In this document: positions 20,477-29,704 of the stretch, piece after piece
How positions within the stretch are numbered: the first letter of the stretch is position 1
How the letters are laid out: the number at the start of each line of letters is the position of its first letter
NCBI GenBank assembly: GCA_014650415.1
Contig: BMUX01000004.1
Span: 248,001-312,000, forward strand
Length of the DNA: 64,000 nt
Reading direction: 5' to 3'
Source: Streptomyces spiroverticillatus
Lineage (GTDB): Bacteria > Actinomycetota > Actinomycetes > Streptomycetales > Streptomycetaceae
Notes under the pieces: model-generated
What the model saw: only the letters and a program-made list of their open reading frames with translations
Told to the model about the DNA's origin: nothing
Databases searched by the model: none
Position numbers and translations under genes: made by a program

Positions 20477-21354
20477 GTACGACAGCCCCGGTTGCGGAGA
20501 AGGCTGCCGCCGCCAAGAGGCCGAAGCGGTACAGCAGGCGGGTGGTCGTCGGGCTTTCCGGCCGGTATCTGACGCTGTGTCTGATGCTGGTGGTGCTGGT
20601 CGGGCCGATCGTCTGGCAGTTCCTGACCTCGCTCAAGGGGCGTGGCGAGAGCGTGTACGAGGGGGTGCTGCCCAGCGATCCGACGCTCGACAACTACGCG
20701 CGGGTCGCGGACGCGTTCCCGCTGTTCCAGTACGTCGGGAACACGCTGATCGTGGCCGCGCTGGCCATCACCTCCAACTGCCTCTTCGCGGCGATGGGCG
20801 GGTACGCGCTGTCGCGGGCCGGGTGGCGGGGGCGCAAGACCGTGTTCACGGTGCTGATCGCCACGCTGATGTTCCCCTTCGAGTCCGTGATGATCTCGAT
20901 GTTCCTGACGGTGCGGGAGATGGGGCTGGTCGACACGCTGGTGGGTGTGTGGCTGCCCGGTGCGGTGTCCGTGCTGAATTTGATGATCATGCGGGCCGCC
21001 TTCCTCGCCGTGCCGAAGGAGGTGGAGGAGGCCGCCGTGCTGGACGGGGCCAACGAGTGGCAGCGGTTCCGGCGGGTGTTCGTGCCGAGTGCGAAGGGCG
21101 CGCTGGCAGTGGTCTGCATCACCAGCTTCATGGGGGCGTGGGACGACTTCCTGTGGCCGCTGATCGTGCTGACGAACAGTGACAACTACACGCTGCAACT
21201 GGGGTTGAAGACGCTGGCGGGCGCGACGACGGTCAACGACCAGCGGCTGATCGCCGCCGGGGCGATGGCGGCGTTGCTGCCGATGCTCCTGCTGTTCTTC
21301 GCGTTGCAGAGGTACTTCTTCCGGGGGGTCGGGGAAGGGGCGATCAAGACCTGA
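20473..21354 (+). CDS. Sugar ABC transporter permease (MalG type)
   Basis: A 293-aa second permease with six predicted membrane segments and an EAA loop EAAVLDGANEWQRFRRVFVP. The TTG at 20473 overlaps the previous stop by 4 bases and has GGGGGA six bases upstream; it gives the common N-terminus MSTTAP. It forms a heterodimeric channel with the preceding permease. The N-terminal cytoplasmic tail is Ala/Lys/Arg rich. Confidence 0.92.
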   Translation: MSTTAPVAEKAAAAKRPKRYSRRVVVGLSGRYLTLCLMLVVLVGPIVWQFLTSLKGRGESVYEGVLPSDPTLDNYARVADAFPLFQYVGNTLIVAALAITSNCLFAAMGGYALSRAGWRGRKTVFTVLIATLMFPFESVMISMFLTVREMGLVDTLVGVWLPGAVSVLNLMIMRAAFLAVPKEVEEAAVLDGANEWQRFRRVFVPSAKGALAVVCITSFMGAWDDFLWPLIVLTNSDNYTLQLGLKTLAGATTVNDQRLIAAGAMAALLPMLLLFFALQRYFFRGVGEGAIKT

Positions 21355-21408
21355 GCCCGGGTGTCTGACGAACTGCCTTACCGTGCTAGCGAATTGGGGA
21401 TTCCGTAC

Positions 21409-22674
21409 ATGAACGCTGTGCCTCCGCTCCCGCGTTTCGGGGCCAACTACACGCCGTCGGTGGGGTGGTTCCACCACTGGCTCGACTTCGAACTCGACGA
21501 CGTGCGCAGGGACTTCGACTCGCTGGCCGCGCTGGGGCTCGATCACGTGCGGGTCTTCGCTCTGTGGCCGGTGTTCCAGCCGAACCGGTCGATGATCCGG
21601 GGCCGGGCGGTCGAGCAGCTCGGGCAGCTCGTGGACGCGGCGGGCGAGCGGGGTCTCGACGTCGCGGTGGACGCGCTCCAGGGGCACCTGTCGAGCTTCG
21701 ACTTCGTACCGACGTGGCTGACGACGTGGCACCGGCGGAACATGTTCACGGACGTGGACGTGGTGGAGGCCGAGGCGCGGTACGTGGAGACGCTGGCCTC
21801 TGCTCTGTCGGGGCGGTCGAACTTCATCGGCATGACGCTCGGGAACGAGGTCAACCAGTTCTCGGACCGGCCGCATCCGGATCCCGATCCGTGTACGTAC
21901 GAGCAGGCGGGGTTGTGGCTGGAGCGGCTGCTCGCGGCGTGCGAGCGGGGGGCACCGGGGAAGCTGCACACGCACTCGGAGTACGACGCGGTGTGGTTCC
22001 AGCCGGGGCACCCCTTCACCCCGGCGCACGCCTCACGGCTCGGGGGCATTACGACAATCCACTCGTGGGTGTTCAACGGGACGGCGCAGCGGCACGGGCG
22101 GACGGGGGCGGCGACCGTGCACCTCGCGGAGTACCTGATCGAACTGTCGAGGGCGTGGGCGCCGGCCGGGCGGCCGGTGTGGCTCCAGGAGGTGGGCGCT
22201 CCGGCGCCGCTGATTCCGGCGGAGCATGCCGGGGAGTTCCTGACGGAGACGGTCGAGAATGTGTTGAGTTGTGAGGATCTGTACGGAGTGACCTGGTGGT
22301 GCTCGCATGACGTGTCCAGGTCGCTGGCGGACTTTCCCGAGCTGGAGTACGGGCTCGGGCTGCTCACGTCCGAGCGGGAGGTGAAGCCGCAGGGGAAGGC
22401 GCTGGCGGAGATCGCGGGGCGGGTGCGGGCGGGGACTGCGCCCGGGCCCGTACGGAGGACGACCGCGCTGGTGCTGGACGTGGGGGATGCGGAGACCGCT
22501 CCCGGGCGGGCCACGTGTGCGCCGGGCGGGGACTTCTACGAGGCGTGGGCGCGGTTGGCGGGGGACGGGGTGCGGGCGGGGGTGGTCCTGGCGGACCGGG
22601 CTTCGGACGAGGGGTATGTGGCGGGGAGGGGGATTGGGGAGGTCGTGCGGGTGGAGGAGGTGCTGGGGAGGTAG
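21409..22674 (+). CDS. GH5 (subfamily 18-like) beta-mannosidase
   Basis: A 421-aa family 5 glycoside hydrolase without a signal peptide, so cytoplasmic. The motif LGNEVNQF carries the acid/base E147, and WLQEVGAPA carries the nucleophile E261. RFGANYTPSVGWFHHWLDF at the N-terminus and DVLQGHLSSFDF-type text (here DALQGHLSSFDF) look like the GH5_18 group, whose characterised members cleave the Man-beta-1,4-GlcNAc core of N-glycans. The ATG at 21409 has GGGGA eight bases upstream; an in-frame GTG at 21361 has none. It follows the importer genes by 54 bp and is probably co-transcribed. The subfamily assignment is from memory of motifs. Confidence 0.82.
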   Translation: MNAVPPLPRFGANYTPSVGWFHHWLDFELDDVRRDFDSLAALGLDHVRVFALWPVFQPNRSMIRGRAVEQLGQLVDAAGERGLDVAVDALQGHLSSFDFVPTWLTTWHRRNMFTDVDVVEAEARYVETLASALSGRSNFIGMTLGNEVNQFSDRPHPDPDPCTYEQAGLWLERLLAACERGAPGKLHTHSEYDAVWFQPGHPFTPAHASRLGGITTIHSWVFNGTAQRHGRTGAATVHLAEYLIELSRAWAPAGRPVWLQEVGAPAPLIPAEHAGEFLTETVENVLSCEDLYGVTWWCSHDVSRSLADFPELEYGLGLLTSEREVKPQGKALAEIAGRVRAGTAPGPVRRTTALVLDVGDAETAPGRATCAPGGDFYEAWARLAGDGVRAGVVLADRASDEGYVAGRGIGEVVRVEEVLGR

Positions 22675-22796
22675 GGCCGGCATGGGGGTACCCCTCGGGC
22701 CCCGGGGGACTGCCGGGTGCCGTGGCGGGTGTGCAGGTTGCCGGGGGCGGCTTGCGGTGGGTGGGGTTGCGGCTCGGCCCGTCCGGGGGTGTCCGC

Positions 22797-22982
22797 TGCA
22801 CCGGGTGACTGCGGCGGGCCTCGGCTGTGCCGTGCCCGGCACCCCGATTGCCTGCGGCGCTTCGCCCCAGCCCCGCCCCTTCACCTAAACCCGCGGGGCT
22901 CAGTGGGGGCCGTGCGGGGGTGCGGTCGGTCTCGGTTCCGTGCGGGTACGTCGTGGCTGGTCGCGCAGTTCCCCGCGCCCCT
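22797..22982 (+). repeat. Dispersed intergenic repeat, copy 1
   Basis: Contains block A (CCCCGCCCCTTCACCTAAAC followed by CCGCGGGGC, a GCCCCGC/GCGGGGC stem; 22871-22899) and block B (GTCGTGGCTGGTCGCGCAG then TTCCCCGCGCCCCT; to 22982). The sequence before block A (from GCACCGGGTG) is shared with copy 3. In this copy A and B are 30 bp farther apart than in the others. The rest of the 406-bp gap 22675-23080 between the GH5 and GH85 genes holds no gene. Confidence 0.8.
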
Positions 22983-23080
22983 AGACGGGGCTGCTTCGCA
23001 GCGCCCTTCCCCCCGGCCCCTCCCGGTGCCCCGCACCCTCGACGACCCCAAGCCCACCCCGTATCCCGGAAGGAAACCCC

Positions 23081-25102
23081 ATGACCATCCCCCGTCGCAC
23101 CCTCCTCACCACCGCCCTCGCCGCCGGTGCCGTCACCGCCCTGCCCGGCCCGGCGGCAGCCGAAGAAGCGGAGCCTGAGCCCAAACCCCTCCAGCCCTAC
23201 GCCAGTTACTGGTTCCCCGACTCCTTCCCCGAAGGCAGAGAGCCCGACCCCGGCGCCACCTGGCGCAGCCTCAAGGCCTGGCGGGCCGCCGACGACCCGG
23301 ACCTTCCCTTCAACACCTCCACCGTCCCCCTCGACCCCCGGCGCCGCTTCACCCCCACTCCCACCAACCCCACCGCCCGCCCCGACCAGGCCCGTCTCTC
23401 CGCCCTCGTCTCCTTCGGACCCACCGCACGCAATCCCTCCCAGGGCTCCCCCACCGCCGACTACTACGCCCTCACCCACTGGGCGTACCTGGAGGAGCTG
23501 GTCTTCTGGGGCGGGTCGTCCGGCGAGGGCATCGTCCTCGCCCCCAACGCCCCCGTCGTCGACGCCGCCCACCGGCACGGCGTCCGTGTCCTCGGCAACG
23601 TCTTCCTGCCGCCCGTCGCCTACGGCGGCAGCCTCCAGTGGACCCGCGACCTCGTGCAGCGCGACGCCCTCGGCCGCTTCCCCCTCGCCGCGAAACTCAT
23701 CGAGGTGGCCCGTACGTACGGCTTCGACGGGTGGTTCCTCAACGGCGAGACGGATGCCGCCGGGGACCGTCAACTGGCCGCCGACTTGGTGGAGTTCGTA
23801 CGGAGTCTGCGTCGCGCCGCCCCCGACCTCTCCATCACCTGGTACGACGCCTTCAACACCGAAGGACACGTCGGCTGGCAGGGCGCGCTCAACGACCTCA
23901 ACGCCCCCTACTTCCGCCACTCCCGCTCCCTCTTCGTCGACTTCCGCTGGACGCCCGCCAAGCTCGCCGAGTCCGCCGCGTACGCCAGGCGCATGGGGCG
24001 TTCCCCGTACGAGCTGATGGCCGGCGTCGACGTCGAGGCCAACGGCTGGAACACCCGCGAGGACTGGGACGCCATCGTCCCCGCCACCCGCGACCACGTG
24101 ACCGGCATCGGCCTCTACCGCCCCGAGTGGACCCTCCACTCCCTGCCCGCCGCGACCCGCACCCCGACCCAGTTCCACGCCCGCGACGACCAGTTCTGGA
24201 CCGGCGAGCGCACCGACCCGACCGCCCCCTCCGGGCCCGGGAACTGGCGGCCCGCCGCCCAGTACCTCGCCGACCGCTCCACCGTCACCACCCTCCCCTT
24301 CGCCACCACCTTCAACACCGGTCACGGGGAGGGGTGGTACGAGGACGGACGGAGGACCGGCGACAGCGGGTGGAATCAGCTCGGGCTCCAGGACGTGCTG
24401 CCGTCCCGCCGCTGGGAGGTCCGGACACGCGGTGCCCGCCCGCAGGTCGGGTTCGCCTTCGACGCCGCCTGGCGCGGCGGCAGCAGCGTCCTGGTCTCCG
24501 GCGACCTCGCCGCCGCCTCCCCGGCCGAGCTCGACCTCTACCGTACGAGATTCCAATCCCGTCGCGCCGAGGTGGTGTTGACGTACCGTCAGGAAGAGGG
24601 CTCGGCAGCAGTGGAGGCCACCTTCACCGACGCGTCCGGCACCGTGCACGTCCTCCCCCTCCACCCCCAGCGCACCACCAACGGCTGGACCACCTCCCGC
24701 GCCCGCCTCCCCCGCACCGACGTCCACGCCCTCGGCGTACGCCTGAGCGGGAGCGGCGGCCCGGTGGTGTGGCGGCTCGGCGCGCTGGCCGTGTACGAGC
24801 ACCCGGCGGCCCCTCCGCAGCCGCCCGCGCAGGTGCGCATCACCGGACGGCGCCTCACCGGCCCCGGCGTCGCCGAACTGCGGCTGCGCTGGCGGCCCGT
24901 GCCCGGGGCGCGCCACTACGAGGTGCACCAACTGCTCGTCGACGGCACGCGCCGCTTCCTCGGCGGCACGGCCTCGGCCGCGTACTACCTTCCGGCGGTG
25001 CGCCGTGGCGCGGACGGCACGTCCCGTACCACTCTGGAGGTGCGTGCGGTGAGCGCGCTGCACGCTTCGTCCCGGCCCTCCCCCGTCACCCTGTCCTGGT
25101 AG
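23081..25102 (+). CDS. Secreted GH85 endo-beta-N-acetylglucosaminidase
   Basis: A 673-aa enzyme that cleaves the chitobiose core (GlcNAc-beta-1,4-GlcNAc) of N-linked glycans and releases the glycan from the protein. Residues 1-29 form a Tat-type signal (PRRTLLTTAL, hydrophobic stretch, AAA-EE). The family 85 barrel covers about 40-370; YGFDGWFLNGETD carries the catalytic pair N221 (stabilises the oxazoline intermediate) and E223 (acid/base). A beta-sandwich follows (about 400-570), then a fibronectin-III-like end. The ATG at 23081 has AAGGAAA upstream. As the only exported hydrolase of the locus it should act first, outside the cell. Confidence 0.9.
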   Translation: MTIPRRTLLTTALAAGAVTALPGPAAAEEAEPEPKPLQPYASYWFPDSFPEGREPDPGATWRSLKAWRAADDPDLPFNTSTVPLDPRRRFTPTPTNPTARPDQARLSALVSFGPTARNPSQGSPTADYYALTHWAYLEELVFWGGSSGEGIVLAPNAPVVDAAHRHGVRVLGNVFLPPVAYGGSLQWTRDLVQRDALGRFPLAAKLIEVARTYGFDGWFLNGETDAAGDRQLAADLVEFVRSLRRAAPDLSITWYDAFNTEGHVGWQGALNDLNAPYFRHSRSLFVDFRWTPAKLAESAAYARRMGRSPYELMAGVDVEANGWNTREDWDAIVPATRDHVTGIGLYRPEWTLHSLPAATRTPTQFHARDDQFWTGERTDPTAPSGPGNWRPAAQYLADRSTVTTLPFATTFNTGHGEGWYEDGRRTGDSGWNQLGLQDVLPSRRWEVRTRGARPQVGFAFDAAWRGGSSVLVSGDLAAASPAELDLYRTRFQSRRAEVVLTYRQEEGSAAVEATFTDASGTVHVLPLHPQRTTNGWTTSRARLPRTDVHALGVRLSGSGGPVVWRLGALAVYEHPAAPPQPPAQVRITGRRLTGPGVAELRLRWRPVPGARHYEVHQLLVDGTRRFLGGTASAAYYLPAVRRGADGTSRTTLEVRAVSALHASSRPSPVTLSW

Positions 25103-25134
25103 CCACCCCCCTCTTCACGTACGGAGTAACCCTC

Positions 25135-28100
25135 ATGCACGACGACCGCAGCATCGTGGAACACCGCCTCCGGCGCGTACTGCACGACCGCATCCGGCCC
25201 GCCGTCCACTCGCAGTCCGTCCCGCTCACCATCGAGCGCTGGGAGGCCCCGGGCGAGCCGGTGCCCGTCGCGGAGGGGCTGGCCGCCGTGTACGGTCCGG
25301 CCTCGGCCGGTGACGCGTGGGGGCCGGCCTGGGGCACGACCTGGTTCCGGGTGACCGGGCGGGTGCCCGCCGAGTGGGCCGGGCGGACCGTCGAGGCGGT
25401 CATCGACCTGGGCTTCGACCGGAACATGCCGGGCTTCCAGTGCGAGGGCCTGGTCTACCGCCCCGACGGCGAGGCCGTGAAGGCGCTGAACCCGCGCAAC
25501 GACTGGGTGCGGATCGGCGGGGAGCGGGTCGAGGGCGGGGAGGAGGTGCTGCTGTACGTCGAGGCGTCGTCGAACCCGATCCTGGTCGACCACGCGCCGA
25601 CGTACGAGGGCGACCGCCTGACGGCACGTCAGGACCCGCTGTACCGCATCGAGCGCATGGACCTGACGGTCTTCGAGACCGAAGTCTGGGAGCTGGTGCA
25701 GGACTTGGAGGTCCTGGGCTCGCTCATGCACAACCTCTCCAAGGACGACGCGCGCCGCTGGGAGATCCTGCGCGCGATCGAACGCAGCCTGGACGCGGTG
25801 GACCTCACGGACGTCGCGGGCACGGCCGCCCGCGCCCGCACGGAGCTGGCGGAGGTGCTGGCCTCGCCCGCCACGCGCTCGGCGCACCAGATCAGCGCGG
25901 TGGGTCACGCGCACATCGACTCGGCGTGGCTGTGGCCGCTGCGCGAGACGGTGCGAAAGGTGGCGCGGACGTCGTCCAACATGGTCGCGCTCATGGACGA
26001 CCACCCGGAGTTCGTCTTCGCCATGTCGCAGGCGCAGCAGCTCGCCTGGATCAAGGAGCACCGGCCGGAGGTGTTCGCGAAGGTCAAGAAGAAGATCGCG
26101 GACGGGCAGTTCGTACCGGTGGGCGGCATGTGGGTGGAGTCGGACACCAACATGGTCGGCGGGGAGGCGATGGCCCGTCAGTTCCTGTACGGCAAGAAGT
26201 TCTTCATGGAAGAGTTCGGCATCGAGACGAACGAGGTGTGGCTGCCGGACTCCTTCGGCTACACGGCCGCGATGCCGCAGTTGGTGAAGCTGTCGGGCTC
26301 GAAGTGGTTCCTGACGCAGAAGATCTCGTGGTCGCAGGTCAACAAGTTCCCGCACCACACCTTCTGGTGGGAGGGCATCGACGGGACGCGCGTCTTCACG
26401 CACTTCCCGCCGGTGGACACCTACAACTCCGACCTGGGCGGCGAGCAGATGGCGCACGCGGCCCGCAACTACCAGGAGAAGGGGAGGGGTTCACGGTCGC
26501 TGGCCCCGTTCGGGTGGGGTGACGGAGGTGGCGGCCCCACCCGCGAGATGCTGGCGCGGGCGGAGCGGCTGCGGGACCTGGAGGGCTCGCCGAAGGTGAC
26601 GGTGGAGAAGCCGTCCGCCTTCTTCGCCAAGGCGGAGGCGGAGTACCCGGACGCGCCGGTGTGGGCGGGCGAGCTGTACTTGGAGCTGCACCGGGGGACG
26701 TACACCTCGCAGGCGAAGACGAAGCAGGGAAACCGGCACAGTGAGTCGCTGCTGCGGGAGGCGGAGCTGTGGTCGGCCACGGCGGCCGTCCGCGTTCCCG
26801 GATTCGCCTACCCTCAGGCGGACTTGGAGCGGATCTGGAAGACGGTCCTGCTCCACCAGTTCCACGACATCCTGCCGGGTTCGTCGATCGCGTGGGTGCA
26901 CCGGGAGGCCCGGGAGACGTACGCACGGGTACGGGCGGAGCTTGAGGCGCTGACGCTCGCCGCGCAGACGGCGCTGGCGGGCGAGGGGTCGGCGGAGCTG
27001 GTCTTCAACTCGGCTCCGCACGACCGCAATTCCGTGGCGGCGATGGGAGCGGCGGCGGCCGGTCCCCGTACGGCCGAGGCGGTCACGGCGACCGCACGCG
27101 ACGGCGGCTTCGCGCTGGCGAACGGGCGGCTGCGTGTGGTGATCGACGGACGCGGGCTGGTCGTGTCGGCGTACGACACGGAGGCGGGCCGGGAGGCGGT
27201 GGCGCCGGGCCTGGCCGCGAACCTGCTCCAGATCCACCCGGACTTCCCGAACATGTGGGACGCGTGGGACATCGACGAGTTCTACCGCCACAACGTGACG
27301 GACCTGACGTCGGTCGACTCGCTCGAACTGACCGCTTCCGAGGCCGACTTGGCGACGGTGACCGTGTCCCGCTCCTTCGGCGAGTCGACGGTCGTCCAGC
27401 GGCTGAGCCTCCGGTCGGGGGCGAAGGTGCTGGACATCGAGACGGACGTGGAGTGGCACGAGTCGGAGAAGTTCCTGAAGGCGGCGTTCCCGCTGGACGT
27501 GAAGGCGGACCGGTCGGCGGCGGAGACGCAGTTCGGCCACGTCTTCCGGGCGACGCACACCAATACCTCCTGGGAGGCCGCCAAGTTCGAGATCTGCGCG
27601 CACCGGTGGATCCAGGTGGAGGAGCCGGGGTGGGGTGCGGCCGTGGTCAACGACTCGACGTACGGGCACGACGTGACGCGTGATGTACGGGAGGACGGCG
27701 GCCAGACCACGACGGTGCGGCTGTCGCTGCTGCGGGCTCCGCGCTACCCGGATCCGGAGACGGACCAGGGCTCCCACCGGCTGCGGTTCGCGCTGGCGCC
27801 CGGGGCCTCGGTGACGGACGCGGTCCGGGAGGGCCACTGGATCAATCTCCCGGAGCGGACGGTGTCCGGGGCCGGCGCTTCCGTGGCTCCCCTCTTCCAC
27901 GTCTCCGACGAGCGGATCGTCGTGGAGGCGGTGAAGCTGGCGGAGGACGGGAGCGGGGATGTGGTCGTACGGCTCTACGAGTCGGCCGGCGGTCGGGCGT
28001 CGGGGAGGCTGAGGGTGGGCTTCCCTGCGGGGTCGGTCGTCGAGACGGACCTGCTGGAGCGGGCCCTGCCGGGAGCGTCGGCGTATGAGCTGGGTGCCGG

Positions 28101-28164
28101 GGGTGAGGTGGGGGTGGCCCTGCGACCGTTCCAGATCCTGACCCTGCGGGTGGCGCGGGGCTGA
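25135..28164 (+). CDS. GH38 alpha-mannosidase (second)
   Basis: A 1009-aa family 38 enzyme of ordinary length, close to the Ams1/YbgG-type cytoplasmic alpha-mannosidases. After an N-terminal lectin-like domain (1-240) the catalytic domain starts at GHAHIDSAWLWP (zinc ligands H258, H260 region and D262), with predicted nucleophile D372 in WLPDSFGYTAAMPQ and a third zinc site in HQFHDILPGSS. No signal peptide. Start ATG 25135 has ACGGAG eight bases upstream; it follows the GH85 gene by 32 bp. It is distinct in sequence from the larger GH38 of this locus, so the two may remove differently linked mannoses (inference). Confidence 0.94.
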   Translation: MHDDRSIVEHRLRRVLHDRIRPAVHSQSVPLTIERWEAPGEPVPVAEGLAAVYGPASAGDAWGPAWGTTWFRVTGRVPAEWAGRTVEAVIDLGFDRNMPGFQCEGLVYRPDGEAVKALNPRNDWVRIGGERVEGGEEVLLYVEASSNPILVDHAPTYEGDRLTARQDPLYRIERMDLTVFETEVWELVQDLEVLGSLMHNLSKDDARRWEILRAIERSLDAVDLTDVAGTAARARTELAEVLASPATRSAHQISAVGHAHIDSAWLWPLRETVRKVARTSSNMVALMDDHPEFVFAMSQAQQLAWIKEHRPEVFAKVKKKIADGQFVPVGGMWVESDTNMVGGEAMARQFLYGKKFFMEEFGIETNEVWLPDSFGYTAAMPQLVKLSGSKWFLTQKISWSQVNKFPHHTFWWEGIDGTRVFTHFPPVDTYNSDLGGEQMAHAARNYQEKGRGSRSLAPFGWGDGGGGPTREMLARAERLRDLEGSPKVTVEKPSAFFAKAEAEYPDAPVWAGELYLELHRGTYTSQAKTKQGNRHSESLLREAELWSATAAVRVPGFAYPQADLERIWKTVLLHQFHDILPGSSIAWVHREARETYARVRAELEALTLAAQTALAGEGSAELVFNSAPHDRNSVAAMGAAAAGPRTAEAVTATARDGGFALANGRLRVVIDGRGLVVSAYDTEAGREAVAPGLAANLLQIHPDFPNMWDAWDIDEFYRHNVTDLTSVDSLELTASEADLATVTVSRSFGESTVVQRLSLRSGAKVLDIETDVEWHESEKFLKAAFPLDVKADRSAAETQFGHVFRATHTNTSWEAAKFEICAHRWIQVEEPGWGAAVVNDSTYGHDVTRDVREDGGQTTTVRLSLLRAPRYPDPETDQGSHRLRFALAPGASVTDAVREGHWINLPERTVSGAGASVAPLFHVSDERIVVEAVKLAEDGSGDVVVRLYESAGGRASGRLRVGFPAGSVVETDLLERALPGASAYELGAGGEVGVALRPFQILTLRVARG

Positions 28165-28266
28165 GGCCCTCCGGGGGGGGCGGGTCGGTCGGGTCGGCAC
28201 CCGGTGCGTGCTGCTGAGGCACGGGACGATCGGTCGAGTTCGGCACCCGGTGCCGGGGTATTTTCA

Positions 28267-28358
28267 CCCCAGCCCCGCCCCTTCACCTAAACCCGCGGGG
28301 CAATGGGACGGGTCCGTGCGGGTGCGTCGTGGCTGGTCGCGCAGTTCCCCGCGCCCCT
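28267..28358 (+). repeat. Dispersed intergenic repeat, copy 2
   Basis: Blocks A and B, nearly identical to the other copies, 100 bp after the GH38 stop and before the convergent fusion gene. The palindromic block A could serve as a terminator of the N-glycan operon. The rest of the gap 28165-28393 shows nothing. Confidence 0.8.
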
Positions 28359-28393
28359 GAGGTGCCTGCCCTTCGGGCGGCACGTCAGGCACG

Positions 28394-29647
28394 TCAGGTC
28401 ATCCGGCGTTTCAGGAGCGTCCCCAGCTCAGGGTCCCCCTCCGCCTCCCCGCCCAAGCACCCCGCCAGTTGAACCAACTGTTCCCGACGCCCCGCGTCGC
28501 CCGCCGACCCGGCGGCGAGGCCGTTGGCCCAGGATCGGCGCTCCGCCGCGTCCACCCCCACCGTCTCGTTGAACAGCGCGTACAGGGCGTACCAGCGCAC
28601 GGCCTCGCTGTCGTCCGACCCGAGCTCCAGCAACGCGTCCAGCACCCGCCGCTCGGTCCGCCCCTCATCCGCCAGGAGAGGCAGCGCGGCAGCCACCGCG
28701 AACCGCAGCGGCTGCTCGGGGTGGTCCCGGTAGCCGAGCACCAGGTCGAGCGCCCCGCACGCCCGGTGATACCCCAGCACACTGATCAGCTGGCTCAGCA
28801 CCCACGGATCCGGCTCGTCCCCCATCTCCGCCAGGACGGCCTCCACCGTCTCCTCCGTGAACGGCCTCCACCCCTCCTCGTCTTCGTCGCCCAGCTCCCG
28901 GAGGACATTCACCCCCAGTGCCCGCTCGTCCGGGTCGTCACGGCCCAGCAGTTCCACGGCGCGGTCGAACACCTCACGGGTCGGGCGTTGGTGCAGGGCG
29001 AGCAGGAAGGGCTGGGGCACGTTCTCGTCCGTGACGACTTCCGCCAGCGCACCGGCGAACAGTTCGTCCGTCGTCATGTTCTCGTCCTCGCGTCTCACCT
29101 GCACCGCGATACGCCGCGCGCAGTCCAGGGACTCGGTACGGGTCGTATCGACCTCCAGGTCGTAGACCATGTCCCGGTGCACCGATTCCGCCTGGCCGGC
29201 GGCCATGCCCGGTGTGCGGTCGCCGCGTGCGATCTCCCGCCCGGCAGCCACCTCCGCCGAGCAGCGGACCCCGACCCACAGCACCTCGACGTCACCGCCG
29301 AGCGCGGTCTTCCAGCGCTCCTGACCGGCCCCTCCCCCAAGGAACACCTCGTCCACGATGACCCGCGCCCCGGCCCGCACCATCGCCACGACCCCCGCGA
29401 CCCAAGCGTCCTGGAGCCGGAGGAAGTCCTCCCCCACGGTCACCGTCCCGTCGGCGGCGATCACCAGGCCCTTGCCCGAGCCCGCTCCCTCCGCCTCGGG
29501 TTCTCGCATCGACACAGGGAGCATCTCGACGAACACGTCCGTGCCCAGCACCAGCCAGGGGTCGGGCAGCACCGCCTGCAAGCAGCGGGCGATGCCCGAC
29601 TTCCCCGAGCTGGAGCCACCGTTGAGCACGATCATCCGGGTCTTCAT
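28394..29647 (-). CDS. Chloramphenicol phosphotransferase-like kinase fused to a HEAT-repeat-like domain
   Basis: A 417-aa fusion. Residues 1-185 match the chloramphenicol 3-O-phosphotransferase family: P-loop GGSSSGKS (10-17), and TDVFVEMLP with D37 at the catalytic-base position known in that enzyme. A later [20 protein letters not shown] segment fits the family's lid region. The usual family length is about 180 aa. Residues 191-417 are helical, HEAT-repeat-like and acidic ([31 protein letters not shown]). M191 (ATG 29077) is preceded by GAGGACG and looks like a former independent start, so the two halves may be a recent fusion. Whether it phosphorylates an antibiotic is unknown. Confidence 0.75.
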   Translation of the reverse strand: MKTRMIVLNGGSSSGKSGIARCLQAVLPDPWLVLGTDVFVEMLPVSMREPEAEGAGSGKGLVIAADGTVTVGEDFLRLQDAWVAGVVAMVRAGARVIVDEVFLGGGAGQERWKTALGGDVEVLWVGVRCSAEVAAGREIARGDRTPGMAAGQAESVHRDMVYDLEVDTTRTESLDCARRIAVQVRREDENMTTDELFAGALAEVVTDENVPQPFLLALHQRPTREVFDRAVELLGRDDPDERALGVNVLRELGDEDEEGWRPFTEETVEAVLAEMGDEPDPWVLSQLISVLGYHRACGALDLVLGYRDHPEQPLRFAVAAALPLLADEGRTERRVLDALLELGSDDSEAVRWYALYALFNETVGVDAAERRSWANGLAAGSAGDAGRREQLVQLAGCLGGEAEGDPELGTLLKRRMT

Positions 29648-29704
29648 CCGGCCAACGTAAAGCGCCCGGGGAGACCGACGCCAGGCATTTCCGCCCGGAT
29701 CACC

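Noticed and set aside
21361..21408. GTG at 21361 as the GH5 start
   Set aside because: No ribosome site precedes it, while the ATG at 21409 has GGGGA at good spacing and fits the short N-terminus of relatives.
22675..23080. Possible small RNA gene in the dispersed repeat
   Set aside because: The stem of block A is suggestive, but no promoter or independent transcript evidence is visible; kept as a repeat only.
22364..25063. An 899-codon minus-strand frame opposite the GH85 gene
   Set aside because: Low-complexity Gly/Val text without domains; it runs through a non-coding repeat region.
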